Shown here piece by piece: positions 7,627 through 16,304 of a stretch of DNA of 64,000 nucleotides (its first letter is position 1; each line of letters starts with the position of its first letter). The position numbers and the translations under genes are program-made. Below the pieces are notes generated by a model, which was not told where the DNA came from, made no database searches, and worked only from the letters and a program-made list of their open reading frames with translations. This stretch comes from Lachnospiraceae bacterium (lineage in GTDB: Bacteria > Bacillota > Clostridia > Lachnospirales > Lachnospiraceae): assembly GCA_910576335.1 (NCBI GenBank), contig CAJTIU010000004.1, positions 62,001 to 126,000 of the forward strand, given 5' to 3'.

Positions 7627-8748
7627 TCATAAATATATAGTAAAACACATTCTTTGCGGATTGTCTTTCGCTTGAAACGTATATGGAATAGAAAGTGCAG
7701 AAAAAATAGTGTCCACAATATACAAGCCTAAGCCATTTCCTCCTTGCTCTCTGCTTCTTGCATAATCAAGACGGTAAAATGGCTCAAACAACTGGGGGAT
7801 TTCGGATTGCCGAACAGGGACACATTCATTTTCAACAACAAGATTTCTGCCATCCATAGAAACAGAAATCAGCTTCCCGCTTTCTGTATATGCAACTGCA
7901 TTTGCAAGAATATTAGAAACTGCCTTTTCAAATAAGGAAATGGGTATACTGACTGTAAAATGCTGTGGCAGGCAGACAGAAAAATTTATCTCGTTTGCAA
8001 CGGCAATCAGTTTATATGGCTCACAAAGGTTTGTGAGCAGTTCTGGCAAATTTATTTCGGTCGGTTTTTCTTCATTTATGATATTCATTTTGGATGTTTC
8101 TAAAATTTCATGTATCATCTCGGAAAGCTGTTCTGTTATTTCTTTGCACTCTGGCAGATATACGTCATAGTCTTGATATTTTCCTACTCCAAGTATCATA
8201 TTTTCAAGAATGGCGTTTAAAGCAGTAACAGGCGTTTTTAATTCGTGGGAAGCTGCACGCAAAAAATCTATTTTCAATTTCTCGCTTTCCTGCACATACT
8301 TTTTTTCTAATTCAAGATTATGGATTGCTTTCAGCAAACTCCTGTAAAGACTATTGATATTTCCTGCCAAATCTTCAATTTCATCTCCCGAAGTAACAGA
8401 ACATATCGCAGACTTATCCATTTTTGTCATGCGCTGCGCTGTTTCTGATAAGTGACAAATATTTCGCGTCATGCTTCTGGAAAAAAGTGCAGCACAGACA
8501 ATGGCAATCACGATACAACAGGAAACAGAAACAGGCAGGGCACGTTTTATCGTAAATGTTACAAACTGTGAGGCATCTACGTCCGTACTGACTAAAAATC
8601 CGTCCAGTTCCATTCCTTTCTCGCCAACAAGTCCTAAAGATATTTGTGGGGCAAGAACATACATGATGCCATGTGCAGTTATTACAATAAATATCAAGAC
8701 ACTCAATGTATATAAAAATGTCTTAGGAAATATTTTTATTCGTGCCAT
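7627..8748 (-). CDS. Sensor histidine kinase (VncS-like)
   Basis: 373-residue membrane kinase. Two membrane segments (about 10-30 and 72-95) enclose a short extracellular loop, then a HAMP-like linker, the H-box RAASHELKTPVTAL (His about 168), the N-box ILANAVAYT and the G-box QGGNGLGLYIV. The short sensor loop suggests it senses a membrane ligand or its ABC partner rather than a soluble molecule. I chose the ATG at 8748, two bases before the regulator stop, because GAGGTGG precedes it; upstream starts overlap the regulator. The HELKTPVT pattern and ABC neighbour recall VncS, but a direct equivalence is not shown. Confidence 0.9.
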   Translation of the reverse strand: MARIKIFPKTFLYTLSVLIFIVITAHGIMYVLAPQISLGLVGEKGMELDGFLVSTDVDASQFVTFTIKRALPVSVSCCIVIAIVCAALFSRSMTRNICHLSETAQRMTKMDKSAICSVTSGDEIEDLAGNINSLYRSLLKAIHNLELEKKYVQESEKLKIDFLRAASHELKTPVTALNAILENMILGVGKYQDYDVYLPECKEITEQLSEMIHEILETSKMNIINEEKPTEINLPELLTNLCEPYKLIAVANEINFSVCLPQHFTVSIPISLFEKAVSNILANAVAYTESGKLISVSMDGRNLVVENECVPVRQSEIPQLFEPFYRLDYARSREQGGNGLGLYIVDTIFSALSIPYTFQAKDNPQRMCFTIYL

Positions 8749-8749
8749 A

Positions 8750-9412
8750 TTAGTCCACCTCATATTTATATCCAATTCCTTTTACAGTAACAATGCAGTC
8801 AAGATGCAGTTTTTTTCGCAGGTTTTTTATATAAGTATCTACTGTCCTGTCAATAATAGGATGGCTGTCGCCCCATAAATCGTCAAGTATCTGGGAACGG
8901 GTCAGAACCAGTCCTTTATGCTCCACAAACAATTTCAGCAAGTCAATCTCTTTTGGAGTAACGTCGATTTTTCCATTGTCATCTTTTGCTGTATAACCTA
9001 AAAAATCTACAATTACATTTCCAAATTCGATTGTATCTGGCAAAATCCCCTTTCCGCTTCTTCTTAAAAGTGCAGTAATGCGCCGCCCTAACAAAATCAT
9101 GGAAAAGGGTTTTACGATATAGTCATCTGCCTGTCCGTCAAAGCTGGAAACTTGTGTATATTCGTCCCCTATTGCTGTTAGCATAAGTATCGGGACAGAA
9201 CTTTTTTCTCTGATTTCATGCAAAACAGAAAGTCCCGATATTTTTGGAAGCATAATGTCAAGTACAATTAAGTCAATCCTGCTATTGCTAAAACATTGCA
9301 GCGCAGATTCCCCGTCATATGCAGGAATTAATTTGTGTCCCGCTAATTTCAAATACTCGCAAATCGCTTCATTTGTTTTTCGGTCATCTTCAACAATAAG
9401 TAATGTCGCCAT
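8750..9412 (-). CDS. OmpR-family response regulator (VncR-like)
   Basis: 220 residues. Receiver domain with acidic pocket VEDD, phospho-acceptor Asp in DLIVLDIMLP (about 50), the conserved Thr in LMLTA and Lys in VKPFS; then a winged-helix DNA-binding domain ending RTVDTYIKNLRKKL and VKGIGYKYE. The ATG at 9412 is preceded by AGAGGTG. Operon with the kinase. The 29-bp block at 9436-9464 in its own upstream region and the near-identical block before the permease suggest autoregulation and control of the exporter. Confidence 0.93.
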   Translation of the reverse strand: MATLLIVEDDRKTNEAICEYLKLAGHKLIPAYDGESALQCFSNSRIDLIVLDIMLPKISGLSVLHEIREKSSVPILMLTAIGDEYTQVSSFDGQADDYIVKPFSMILLGRRITALLRRSGKGILPDTIEFGNVIVDFLGYTAKDDNGKIDVTPKEIDLLKLFVEHKGLVLTRSQILDDLWGDSHPIIDRTVDTYIKNLRKKLHLDCIVTVKGIGYKYEVD

Positions 9413-9435
9413 ATTAATCACCTCTTTTTTCAGTT

Positions 9436-9464
9436 TAACACTCCAATATGGAGCGAATGTGAAA
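9436..9464 (-). promoter_or_regulatory. Predicted autoregulatory operator of the two-component operon
   Basis: Minus strand carries CGCTCCATATTGGAGTGTTA, matching the permease operator at 7541-7569 in most positions (shared TCCATAT, GGA, TGTTA in register). Lies 24 bases upstream of the regulator start. Confidence 0.55.
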
Positions 9465-9549
9465 TTTTAGAAAGAACATCCATTTATGTGCTAACTTACA
9501 TCTATTATAACCGCTTATATAAATAGCAACAATTATGTAAATAGGATTT

Positions 9550-9669
9550 TTCCTCTCTTGTAATAGGAGATAAAATCTCTTATAACCAGAGATTTCACAT
9601 CGTTTCATAGGATACTACACCTCTGTAAAATATAAGGGTAAAAATTTTCAGAGTACAGGTGGTGAACGA
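9550..9669 (+). promoter_or_regulatory. Promoter/operator region of the XRE regulator
   Basis: Contains GAGATAAAATCTC (inverted arms) and a second AGAGAT copy within 30 bases, a likely repressor operator, and AGGTGGTG before the start codon. The exact -10 is not clear. Confidence 0.4.
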
Positions 9670-10029
9670 ATGGACAAAAGAAACAACGATTTTGACTTTG
9701 ATTTCAGACCGTTAGGACTGGCAATCAAAAAAGCCCGTAAAGCTCAAGGCGTGACCAGAGAACAGCTTGCGGAGATTATTGATTATAATCCCAGACATCT
9801 TCAAGCTGTTGAAAATGAGGGGCAGTATCCAAGCATAGAGCTATTCCTTCAACTTATCACAATGTTTGATGTATCAGTTGACGAACATATACATACTGAG
9901 GAAAAAGCAAAGAAAAGTTCTATCCGAAGACGTTTGGATGCTATGCTTGACCGACTGGATGACAAAGAACTGTCCGTTGTTGAAGCAACTGTAAACGGGC
10001 TATGTAAAGCAAAAGAGCCAGAGGATTGA
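9670..10029 (+). CDS. XRE-family transcriptional regulator
   Basis: 119 residues, the only clear plus-strand gene of the element. N-terminal Xre/Cro helix-turn-helix (about 18-70): LGLAIKKARKAQGVTREQLAEII, then NPRHLQAVENEGQYPS and LFLQLITMFDVSVDE. A C-terminal helical stretch may dimerise. AGGTGGTG precedes the ATG. It lies between the cargo module and the end of the conjugation operon, facing against them, a common arrangement for an ICE repressor in Tn1549-type elements. Inverted repeats just upstream fit autoregulation. Confidence 0.88.
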   Translation: MDKRNNDFDFDFRPLGLAIKKARKAQGVTREQLAEIIDYNPRHLQAVENEGQYPSIELFLQLITMFDVSVDEHIHTEEKAKKSSIRRRLDAMLDRLDDKELSVVEATVNGLCKAKEPED

Positions 10030-10056
10030 CCTCTGGTTTCCTTTTGCTCCGCCCAA

Positions 10057-11874
10057 CTAATAGTTTGGGCATCCGTAGCCGTATATTGAGCCGCTCCCGA
10101 CTGGATAGCTCTGCTGTTTGCAGGCATCCCCAGAGTTACCCTCCACGGTATAAACCGTTCCATTCTCGCATTTCTCCACGATTCCCACATGGTCGATTGA
10201 GCCGTCGCTCCCCCAATCAAAGAAAATAAGGTCGCCTGCCTGCGGCTCATAGTTTTTGTCCTTCCACTGTCCTTTGCCCTTGAACCAGTTCACGCCGTCC
10301 GAGCAGAGGGAGAATTTCGGCACAATTCCGCTTTCCAGATAGCCGCACTGGTCGGCGCACCACGACACAAAACATGCACACCATTCCACACGCCCGCCAA
10401 AGCCGTACCAGCTCCAATAAGGCTGACCTCCCTCGTTGCCAAGCTGCGTCAGAGCCACTTCTACGATGGCTTGATTGCCACCGCTTGTAAACGCCCGCCC
10501 GTATGGGTAGTAGCGTAACACATGGGCGGGGTACTGCGTGTCGCCGTACTTCTCCCAACCGAGCCGCTGTGCCTGCATTGCGGAAAATTCCACCGCATTT
10601 GCATAGGAATAGCCGCCGTAGTTGGTCTTTGCCCATGAGATATACCCGTTCCCAAAGTTGTAGCCCTGCAGGGCGAGCTTGATGCGCTCCATGTCAATCG
10701 GGTTCTCCACCTCGGCTGAAACAAGTGCAGCTTTCAGTTCCTGCACGCCGCACTCGATGGAATATTCGGGGTCTTTAATACCATTCGGCTCATGGGGGTA
10801 TTTCTTGTTGAAACTCCCCTCCGCCGCCTGCATCGGGTCGCTGCCTTTGCCGCCAGATTCCTGCATCATCACCGCCTTTATCAGCTCCACATATTCGGGG
10901 ATTCCGTACTGCTTCGCATACTTCTGTATCAGCGGCGTGTAGGCTTCCACTTCCGCACTGACAGGGGTATAGGAAGTGCTGTCGCTGCCGCCCCCGAACA
11001 GGGAAACGGCGCACCCAAGCAGGACGACGATAATGATTATCACAATGGCAATCCAGCCGCCCGCGATAAGGGCAGAAATCAACGCTTTTGTCCCCGCTAT
11101 GATTGCCTTGACCGCCGCAATGGTAGCCTTGACCGTGGCTTTCGTCGCTTCGGCTGTCGCTTTTGCGGTGACTTTTGCCGTCTGCGCCGCTTTCTGGGCG
11201 GCTTTGGCAGATGCTTTCGCCGTTTTCTGTGCCGCCTTTGCGGTCTGCTCGGTGGTCTTAATCGCTGTCTTGGATGTCGCCTTTGCGGTTTTCACGCCTT
11301 TTTCCGTCGCCTTGACTGTGCCTTTGGCTGTGGTCTTGACGGTTTTTTCCGCATTTCTGGCGGTTGTCTTTATCGTCCGCTTTCCCTGCTGTCTGGTCTT
11401 TATCAGCGAGTTTGCCGCCGTCTGGGGCGTTTCGGTCTTGGCAGGAGCAGCGGAAACAGCGGGACGGCTTGCAGTCCCTTGTATTTCCTGCAAGCCGTCC
11501 TGTCCCATTGTACGCATGGCGTTTTGTTCTGCCTTATTCCGCATTGTTTTCTGCTCTGCGGCTTTCTTCGCCCGCTTTGCCTTAAAATCGGCAATTTTAT
11601 CCTTTGCCTTACCGATATTTTCTTTGGTAATCTGGGTGTTTTTCTGCCCCTGCTTATTAAATTGGTGGATGCCCTCGTCCCTGATACGCCCCGAAGCATG
11701 GGAAACCTTGTCGGCGGCATATTCCGTGGGGGAATTTTCCTCTGCATAATATCCCTGCTCCGCCTTGTCCTTTGTCTTTGCGTAAGCGGATTTCATGCGT
11801 TCCCCTGCAACAGCCGCCTTATCAAGCGTCTTAATCGTGCCTCTGACCGCATCTCTGGTCTTTATATCAGCCAT
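10057..11874 (-). CDS. Conjugation cell-wall hydrolase: lysozyme-like plus CHAP domain
   Basis: 605 residues, bifunctional peptidoglycan hydrolase (CwlT/Orf14 type) that opens the wall for the mating channel. Residues 1-260 are a Lys/Ala/Thr-rich, low-complexity region; one membrane segment lies near 268-290 (GGWIAIVIIIIVVLLG). A lysozyme-like transglycosylase domain follows (about 310-450) with the catalytic Glu in MMQESGGKG, then NFGNGYISWA. A CHAP amidase/endopeptidase domain (about 465-605) has Cys in EWCACFVSWCA, His in IDHVGIVE and a later Glu in VEGNSG. GGAGG precedes the start. Last gene of the transfer operon. The long repetitive N-terminus is cytoplasmic if the topology is N-in. Confidence 0.9.
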   Translation of the reverse strand: MADIKTRDAVRGTIKTLDKAAVAGERMKSAYAKTKDKAEQGYYAEENSPTEYAADKVSHASGRIRDEGIHQFNKQGQKNTQITKENIGKAKDKIADFKAKRAKKAAEQKTMRNKAEQNAMRTMGQDGLQEIQGTASRPAVSAAPAKTETPQTAANSLIKTRQQGKRTIKTTARNAEKTVKTTAKGTVKATEKGVKTAKATSKTAIKTTEQTAKAAQKTAKASAKAAQKAAQTAKVTAKATAEATKATVKATIAAVKAIIAGTKALISALIAGGWIAIVIIIIVVLLGCAVSLFGGGSDSTSYTPVSAEVEAYTPLIQKYAKQYGIPEYVELIKAVMMQESGGKGSDPMQAAEGSFNKKYPHEPNGIKDPEYSIECGVQELKAALVSAEVENPIDMERIKLALQGYNFGNGYISWAKTNYGGYSYANAVEFSAMQAQRLGWEKYGDTQYPAHVLRYYPYGRAFTSGGNQAIVEVALTQLGNEGGQPYWSWYGFGGRVEWCACFVSWCADQCGYLESGIVPKFSLCSDGVNWFKGKGQWKDKNYEPQAGDLIFFDWGSDGSIDHVGIVEKCENGTVYTVEGNSGDACKQQSYPVGSGSIYGYGCPNY

Positions 11875-11912
11875 AAAATCCGACCTCCTTTCCCAGAAGA
11901 TTTGCGGTCATG

Positions 11913-12698
11913 TCAATTTACCTTTTTTGCCACGACGACAAGCCTGCCGTTCTGTGCCGAGTATTCGCAGGTGGAGAGGGTAATGAGCCTGTCGCCGTAT
12001 TGGGCTGTCACACCCGTATCATACAAGGCAAGCTCCTTACACTTCCCGACATAGGCGTCAAACTCTTTTTCATTCTCCGCATTGACAAAATCATAGTAGC
12101 GGTAGCCCTCCGAGCTGTATGCCACGGTCTTAAAAACGGCGATGATTTCATACGCTGCCTGCTCCGTGAGCGTGTCAAACTGGACGGTCTTATGCTTCTC
12201 ATAAAAGCTCTTGGATTTGTAATCTTCCAACGCCCCGAACATCCTGCCGCCTTTGATGTGGTGTCCGTAAATAACCAGATTGTCGCTTGTGGGGATGTCG
12301 CAGTCCTCTTGGATATACGGCACTCCCAAATCGCTGTATTCCTTTTCAAAGCTGTGCTTCAGATAGAAATTCGGATTGTTTTTACTCTGCATGACGGGGT
12401 AGTTGATGCCTGTTCCGTCAATGGCAATCCACCCGACCATATCCTCATTCTGCAAATACAGCTCTTTGTATTTCGCAAGAATGTCCTCGCCCTCGCTGAC
12501 GGGCATATCCTTATCTCTGGGCGGTTCTTCCTCTGGCTCGGCGTTCTCCACAACCTCGGCAATCTCCGCAAAGGCTTCCGTCTGCTCGTCTATCTGCTGG
12601 TAATGGCTGTAAATCTTAAAGCCGCAAAAAACCGCCGCTCCCAAAAGGGTAACAGCGGCGGCGGTACAGAGAATACATTTATAGTTTTTCAGATTCAT
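11913..12698 (-). CDS. srtB: Class B sortase
   Basis: 261-residue membrane-anchored transpeptidase. N-terminal membrane segment (about 8-27), then the sortase fold with the catalytic His in IYGHHIKGG (about 145), Cys in LSTCEYS (about 243) and Arg in QNGRLVVV. A class B sortase is a regular member of Tn1549-type transfer operons. Its likely client in this element is the pilin-like adhesin at 37770-41918, whose C-terminus carries PKTGD, a membrane segment and a basic tail; sortase-substrate matching is inferred from co-occurrence. Confidence 0.92.
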   Translation of the reverse strand: MNLKNYKCILCTAAAVTLLGAAVFCGFKIYSHYQQIDEQTEAFAEIAEVVENAEPEEEPPRDKDMPVSEGEDILAKYKELYLQNEDMVGWIAIDGTGINYPVMQSKNNPNFYLKHSFEKEYSDLGVPYIQEDCDIPTSDNLVIYGHHIKGGRMFGALEDYKSKSFYEKHKTVQFDTLTEQAAYEIIAVFKTVAYSSEGYRYYDFVNAENEKEFDAYVGKCKELALYDTGVTAQYGDRLITLSTCEYSAQNGRLVVVAKKVN

Positions 12699-12720
12699 AG
12701 GCTATTCCTTTCCTTAATTC

Positions 12721-12808
12721 TGCCCTGCTTTCTGGGCATAGGGGTATGCCCGCAGGGTGTTTCTTTGTTCTTGCCCTGCTTTTGGGCATAGACGTATGCC
12801 CGCAGGGT
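12721..12808. repeat. Two tandem hairpin repeats
   Basis: Copies at 12721-12758 and 12772-12808 share TGCCCTGCTTT, GGGCATA and TATGCCCGCAGGGT. Each copy folds on itself (CCCTGC/GCAGGG and GGGCATA/TATGCCC). They sit between the sortase and the DUF6075-like gene with no convincing gene across them. Confidence 0.8.
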
Positions 12809-12831
12809 AATTCCTTGACATTTATTTTCAG

Positions 12832-13236
12832 TTACCGTGTATGCTCCGCCTGCTTCTTGGGCGTGGGTAAGTCCCTGCAATATTCGGGATACCGTGCCTT
12901 GATGCCCTCCATGAAATACGGGGCGAACTCGCAGCAGAACAATTCTTCTGGCGTAAACAGTTTCTCACGCCCCTCCTCGGCGTAACCGTTCCAGAGGTTA
13001 AAAGCAAGGTGGCAGACCTTGACCGTGCCGCTTGTCTGCCATCCGCCGTGCATCCCCTCTGGCTTGATGCAGTCCGTCTTAAAATCGAACATGGCGTTGA
13101 TGTTCTGCCTTGTTTCCCCCGCAATCCCCATCACATAGAAAAACGCCCTGTGGTAGCAGTCGTTTACCCTGCATTTCATCATGCTTTCCAGAAAAAAATC
13201 ACGGTGGGCTGCGTTGCGGAATCTTATCTCTGACAT
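12832..13236 (-). CDS. DUF6075-like ICE protein (ICE A)
   Basis: 134 residues starting MSEIRFRNAAHRDFFLE, with AAAAGGAGGG before the ATG. Shares with the ICE B protein at 651-1169 the blocks NDCYHRAFFYVMGI, KPEGMHGGWQTSGTVKV and FCCEFAPYFMEGIKARYPEYC. The several conserved Cys and His residues could bind metal, which I cannot show. It lies between VirB4 and the sortase. Role unknown. Confidence 0.78.
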   Translation of the reverse strand: MSEIRFRNAAHRDFFLESMMKCRVNDCYHRAFFYVMGIAGETRQNINAMFDFKTDCIKPEGMHGGWQTSGTVKVCHLAFNLWNGYAEEGREKLFTPEELFCCEFAPYFMEGIKARYPEYCRDLPTPKKQAEHTR

Positions 13237-13250
13237 AAAAATCCCTCCTT

Positions 13251-15584
13251 TTAGCACTCCCCAAATTTAGTCGTCATCAGCTTATACAGCTCCGTATTGC
13301 GTGGGAACTTATTAACGAACGGCACAAGGGAGCTGCCGACTTTGAGTAACCCCTGCCCCGCACCAACATTCGTGATATAGCTCATCTGTAAATCGGAGAT
13401 GTTAAGGAGCTTCGCAAGCTCAATACGGTCTGTGGATGCTTGGTTCAGCATGATGATAAATTCAGAGTTGGCAAGCATCGTCCTCGCCGTATGGCTCTGC
13501 AAGAGGTCGTCCACGTTCTGCGTAATTCCAGTACAGTACGCCCCGTACTTACGCACACGCTTCCAGAGGGTAAAGAGGAAGTTAGCCGAGTATTCATGCT
13601 GAAAGAGCAGATAAATCTCGTCAATGAAAATAAAGGTGTTCCTGCCTTTCGCCCTGTTCTGGGTGATGCGGTTTAAAATGCTGTCGAGGACGACAAGCAT
13701 ACCGATAGGCTGTAACTGCTTGCCCAAATCGAGGATGTCGTAGCAGATAAGGCGGCTGTGGGTGTCCACGTTCGTATGCTTGGCAAAGGTATTCAAACTG
13801 CCGTCCGTAAACAGCTCAATCGCAAGGGCGATTTCCTGCGCTTCTGGCTCGTCCTGTTTTAACAGCTCCTCACGGAAGTCCTGCAAGGTCGGAGGTGTAC
13901 CCATATAGTTGCCCTGCTGGTAATGGCGGTAGACGCTCGCCGTGCAGCGGTCAATGATGGATTTCTGCTTTGCCCCAAGGCTTGCCCCGCCGATAAGCTG
14001 CTCGCAGAGGGATAAAATAAACTCTGACTTCAAGATGACGGGGTTCGCACCGTCGCCGTAATCAGAGTTCATGTCCATTGCGTTGATGTGGTTGTCGCTC
14101 GTCGCCGAGATGTGGATAACCTCGCCCTGCATCGCCTTTACAAGAGGGGCGTACTCTCGTTCGGGGTCTATGACCAAGACATCGGCGTTAGGGTCGGTCA
14201 GAATGATGTTCGTCATTTCCTCCTTTGCCGTAAAGGATTTGCCCGCACCAGACACGCCGAGGATAAAGGAATTTCCGTTCAAAAGGTGGCGGCGGTTGGC
14301 GATAATCATGTTCTTTGAAATGACGTTCTGCCCGTAATACACGCCGTCCTTATGGTAGATTTCCTGCACACGGAAAGGAATAAACACCGCAAGGCTCTCC
14401 GTGGTGAGGGTACGCAGGGCATCTATTTTCCTCACGCCGAACGGCAGGGCGGTGTTCAGACCGTCCATCTGCTGGTACTTCAGCACGGCAAACTGGCAGA
14501 GATGCTTCCTTGCCGTCGTGAGCAGGGCTTCCGTGTCATTGTCAAGCTGCTCTTTGGTGTCTGCGGTATGCACCATCGTAAGCACGGCAAACATCATCCT
14601 CTGGTCACGGGTCGTCAAATCGTCCAGAAATTCCTTGCTTTCCTTTCTCTGCTGTTCCAAGTCGTAGGGGATGACGGCGGAAAAATTGTTGTTCTGGTTC
14701 TGTTTCCTCTGCCAGTTCGTGATGTTGGTTTCCACGCCTAAAAGACGGTTTTCCACCTCCCGCACGGCTTCGTCTGTGGGAACAGGAACAACATCAACAG
14801 AGAGCATCATGTTACGGTTTAATTCGCAAAGCTCCGCCACCATGCTGTCCTTGATATAGGCGGCGTACTCTCTGAGGAATATCACACGCCCGTAGCGGTT
14901 GCCCATCTTAAAATAATCTTTCTCAAACTCAAAGGAGTCGGGGCAGATATAGTCCTTGAAGTCGTGTCCTTTCCGCATGGTCTGCACCATGTCAAAGGAG
15001 AACGCCGTTTCCTCGCCCGTGCGGTAAAAATCATGGAAGATACGCAGCTTGTCGTTAGCATCCAGTTCCGTACACTTCGAGCCTAAACGGTTAAAATGCC
15101 CGATAAGGTCAGCACCGACACGGGCAAAATAATTCCTCGCTTCCTCAATGTTCTTCTTGCAGACGGAAACCGTCACATATTTATCCTGCACGGTGGAGTT
15201 TGCCCCCGTTGCTTTATCGAGCAGCATCTTGTTATACTCTTTGCGGTATTTATCCAAATCGTCCTCCGCCATCGGGATTAAGATGGTCTGCTCAAAGTCC
15301 GCTTTATTGAGCCTGCGATTGTTTATCGTGATTTTCGTGGTCGCCCCGCTATCGAGGGCGTTAAGAAGCTCCGAGTATTCGAGGAACATCGCTTCCTTGT
15401 CCTCACGGCTTGCCACGGCGTAGTTGATGTCCTCAAACTTAAATGTCTTTGCGTATTTGTTCCTGCCCACGAGGAAAATGCCGTCCTCCCACATGGTCTT
15501 TAACGGGATGACCGCCTGCACCGACTTCGGCACGATGAATTTCTCCCTGTCCTGCTTGAACAGCGTTTTCAGCGTCTTAATCAT
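13251..15584 (-). CDS. VirB4-type conjugation ATPase
   Basis: 777 residues, the main cytoplasmic motor of the type IV secretion channel, energising pilus or channel assembly. The N-terminal half is the CagE/TrbE-like region; the C-terminal ATPase has Walker A in LGVSGAGKSF (about 445), Walker B in NTFIFIDEIYLLFQ and the later GITQNVDDLL. AAGGAGG precedes the ATG. PrgI lies immediately upstream, as in other Gram-positive transfer operons. The protein appears complete. Confidence 0.95.
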   Translation of the reverse strand: MIKTLKTLFKQDREKFIVPKSVQAVIPLKTMWEDGIFLVGRNKYAKTFKFEDINYAVASREDKEAMFLEYSELLNALDSGATTKITINNRRLNKADFEQTILIPMAEDDLDKYRKEYNKMLLDKATGANSTVQDKYVTVSVCKKNIEEARNYFARVGADLIGHFNRLGSKCTELDANDKLRIFHDFYRTGEETAFSFDMVQTMRKGHDFKDYICPDSFEFEKDYFKMGNRYGRVIFLREYAAYIKDSMVAELCELNRNMMLSVDVVPVPTDEAVREVENRLLGVETNITNWQRKQNQNNNFSAVIPYDLEQQRKESKEFLDDLTTRDQRMMFAVLTMVHTADTKEQLDNDTEALLTTARKHLCQFAVLKYQQMDGLNTALPFGVRKIDALRTLTTESLAVFIPFRVQEIYHKDGVYYGQNVISKNMIIANRRHLLNGNSFILGVSGAGKSFTAKEEMTNIILTDPNADVLVIDPEREYAPLVKAMQGEVIHISATSDNHINAMDMNSDYGDGANPVILKSEFILSLCEQLIGGASLGAKQKSIIDRCTASVYRHYQQGNYMGTPPTLQDFREELLKQDEPEAQEIALAIELFTDGSLNTFAKHTNVDTHSRLICYDILDLGKQLQPIGMLVVLDSILNRITQNRAKGRNTFIFIDEIYLLFQHEYSANFLFTLWKRVRKYGAYCTGITQNVDDLLQSHTARTMLANSEFIIMLNQASTDRIELAKLLNISDLQMSYITNVGAGQGLLKVGSSLVPFVNKFPRNTELYKLMTTKFGEC

Positions 15585-15587
15585 AAT

Positions 15588-16040
15588 CTACCTCCTTGCG
15601 CTTTCTTGATTTCTTGGGCTGCTTTCGCCCGTCTGTCTTTGTTCTTTTTTTCTGCGTTTCCCCTTTTTCCGTTTCTTCTCCTGCACGGCGGGCAATCCTT
15701 TCTCATGTGCGTCCAGTGCCTGCTTCACCGCTTCGTAATATAAATTCTCTGGGACAAATAAAATCTTCTTCGGCATCAGAAACTGCGACTTTATCCACGC
15801 CCACACAAACTGCTCGGCGGTCATGCCGTTGTACCTTACAAATCCCATGACCGCAAAAGGGGAAGCCCCCAAGATGCACATCCAGCTTACTGTTTCCGTC
15901 CCGAACCTGCCACGGAGCAGGAAGAACAAGCCGACCGCCACGCCGCAGGCAAGCACGGAAAACAGGAACTGCCGCATCGACAGCCCGAAGAACATGGATT
16001 CCGTGTAGTTGCGGATTTCCTTATTTATCTTGACTTCCAT
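15588..16040 (-). CDS. PrgI-family membrane protein
   Basis: 150 residues from MEVKINKEIRNYTESMFFGLSMRQF, the characteristic start of PrgI/TcpE-like proteins, with two membrane segments (about 25-45 and 50-72) and a Lys/Arg-rich C-terminus. It is thought to be part of the membrane channel next to VirB4. Longer upstream starts lack the family pattern. Its stop lies 3 bases before the VirB4 start, inside the VirB4 ribosome site. Confidence 0.87.
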   Translation of the reverse strand: MEVKINKEIRNYTESMFFGLSMRQFLFSVLACGVAVGLFFLLRGRFGTETVSWMCILGASPFAVMGFVRYNGMTAEQFVWAWIKSQFLMPKKILFVPENLYYEAVKQALDAHEKGLPAVQEKKRKKGKRRKKEQRQTGESSPRNQESARR

Positions 16041-16041
16041 A

Positions 16042-16278
16042 TCAGCACCGCCCCTCCCTGACATCCCCCGTCGAAATAAAGAGGATACTGCGTTTCGGGA
16101 TATACGCAAATCCAGAAATGGCATCCCCGATTTCAAATATCTCGTTATCGTCCGCTTTTTCAAATTTTCCGACCAGTCCTTTTTCAGCAGGCAGGTCATA
16201 GGCTTCGGAAGCCCCGATGACTTCTCCATTTAACAAATGAATATCATAATTCTGGTAATATTTCGTTTCTTTTTTCAT
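16042..16278 (-). CDS. Small conserved ICE protein
   Basis: 78 residues from MKKETKYYQNYDIHLLNGE with AGGAAAGGAAAA upstream. Predicted mostly beta: DIHLLNGEVIGASEAYDLP, then IPKRSILFISTGDVRE. No membrane segment. Tightly placed between VirB6 and PrgI genes, ending one base before the PrgI start. I do not recognise a named family. Confidence 0.7.
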   Translation of the reverse strand: MKKETKYYQNYDIHLLNGEVIGASEAYDLPAEKGLVGKFEKADDNEIFEIGDAISGFAYIPKRSILFISTGDVREGRC

Positions 16279-16304
16279 TTCAATTTTCCTTTCCTGTTGG
16301 ATAA

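Noticed and set aside
10792-12054. Long plus-strand frame (420 codons) opposite the cell-wall hydrolase
   Set aside because: Antisense shadow of the Lys/Ala/Thr-rich hydrolase region; Cys/Arg/Phe-rich low-complexity translation without domains.
12695-12880. 61-residue minus-strand frame across the tandem hairpins
   Set aside because: Composition follows the repeated DNA (repeated CGHTPMP/AYVYAQKQGK words), no good ribosome site; treated as repeat, not a gene.
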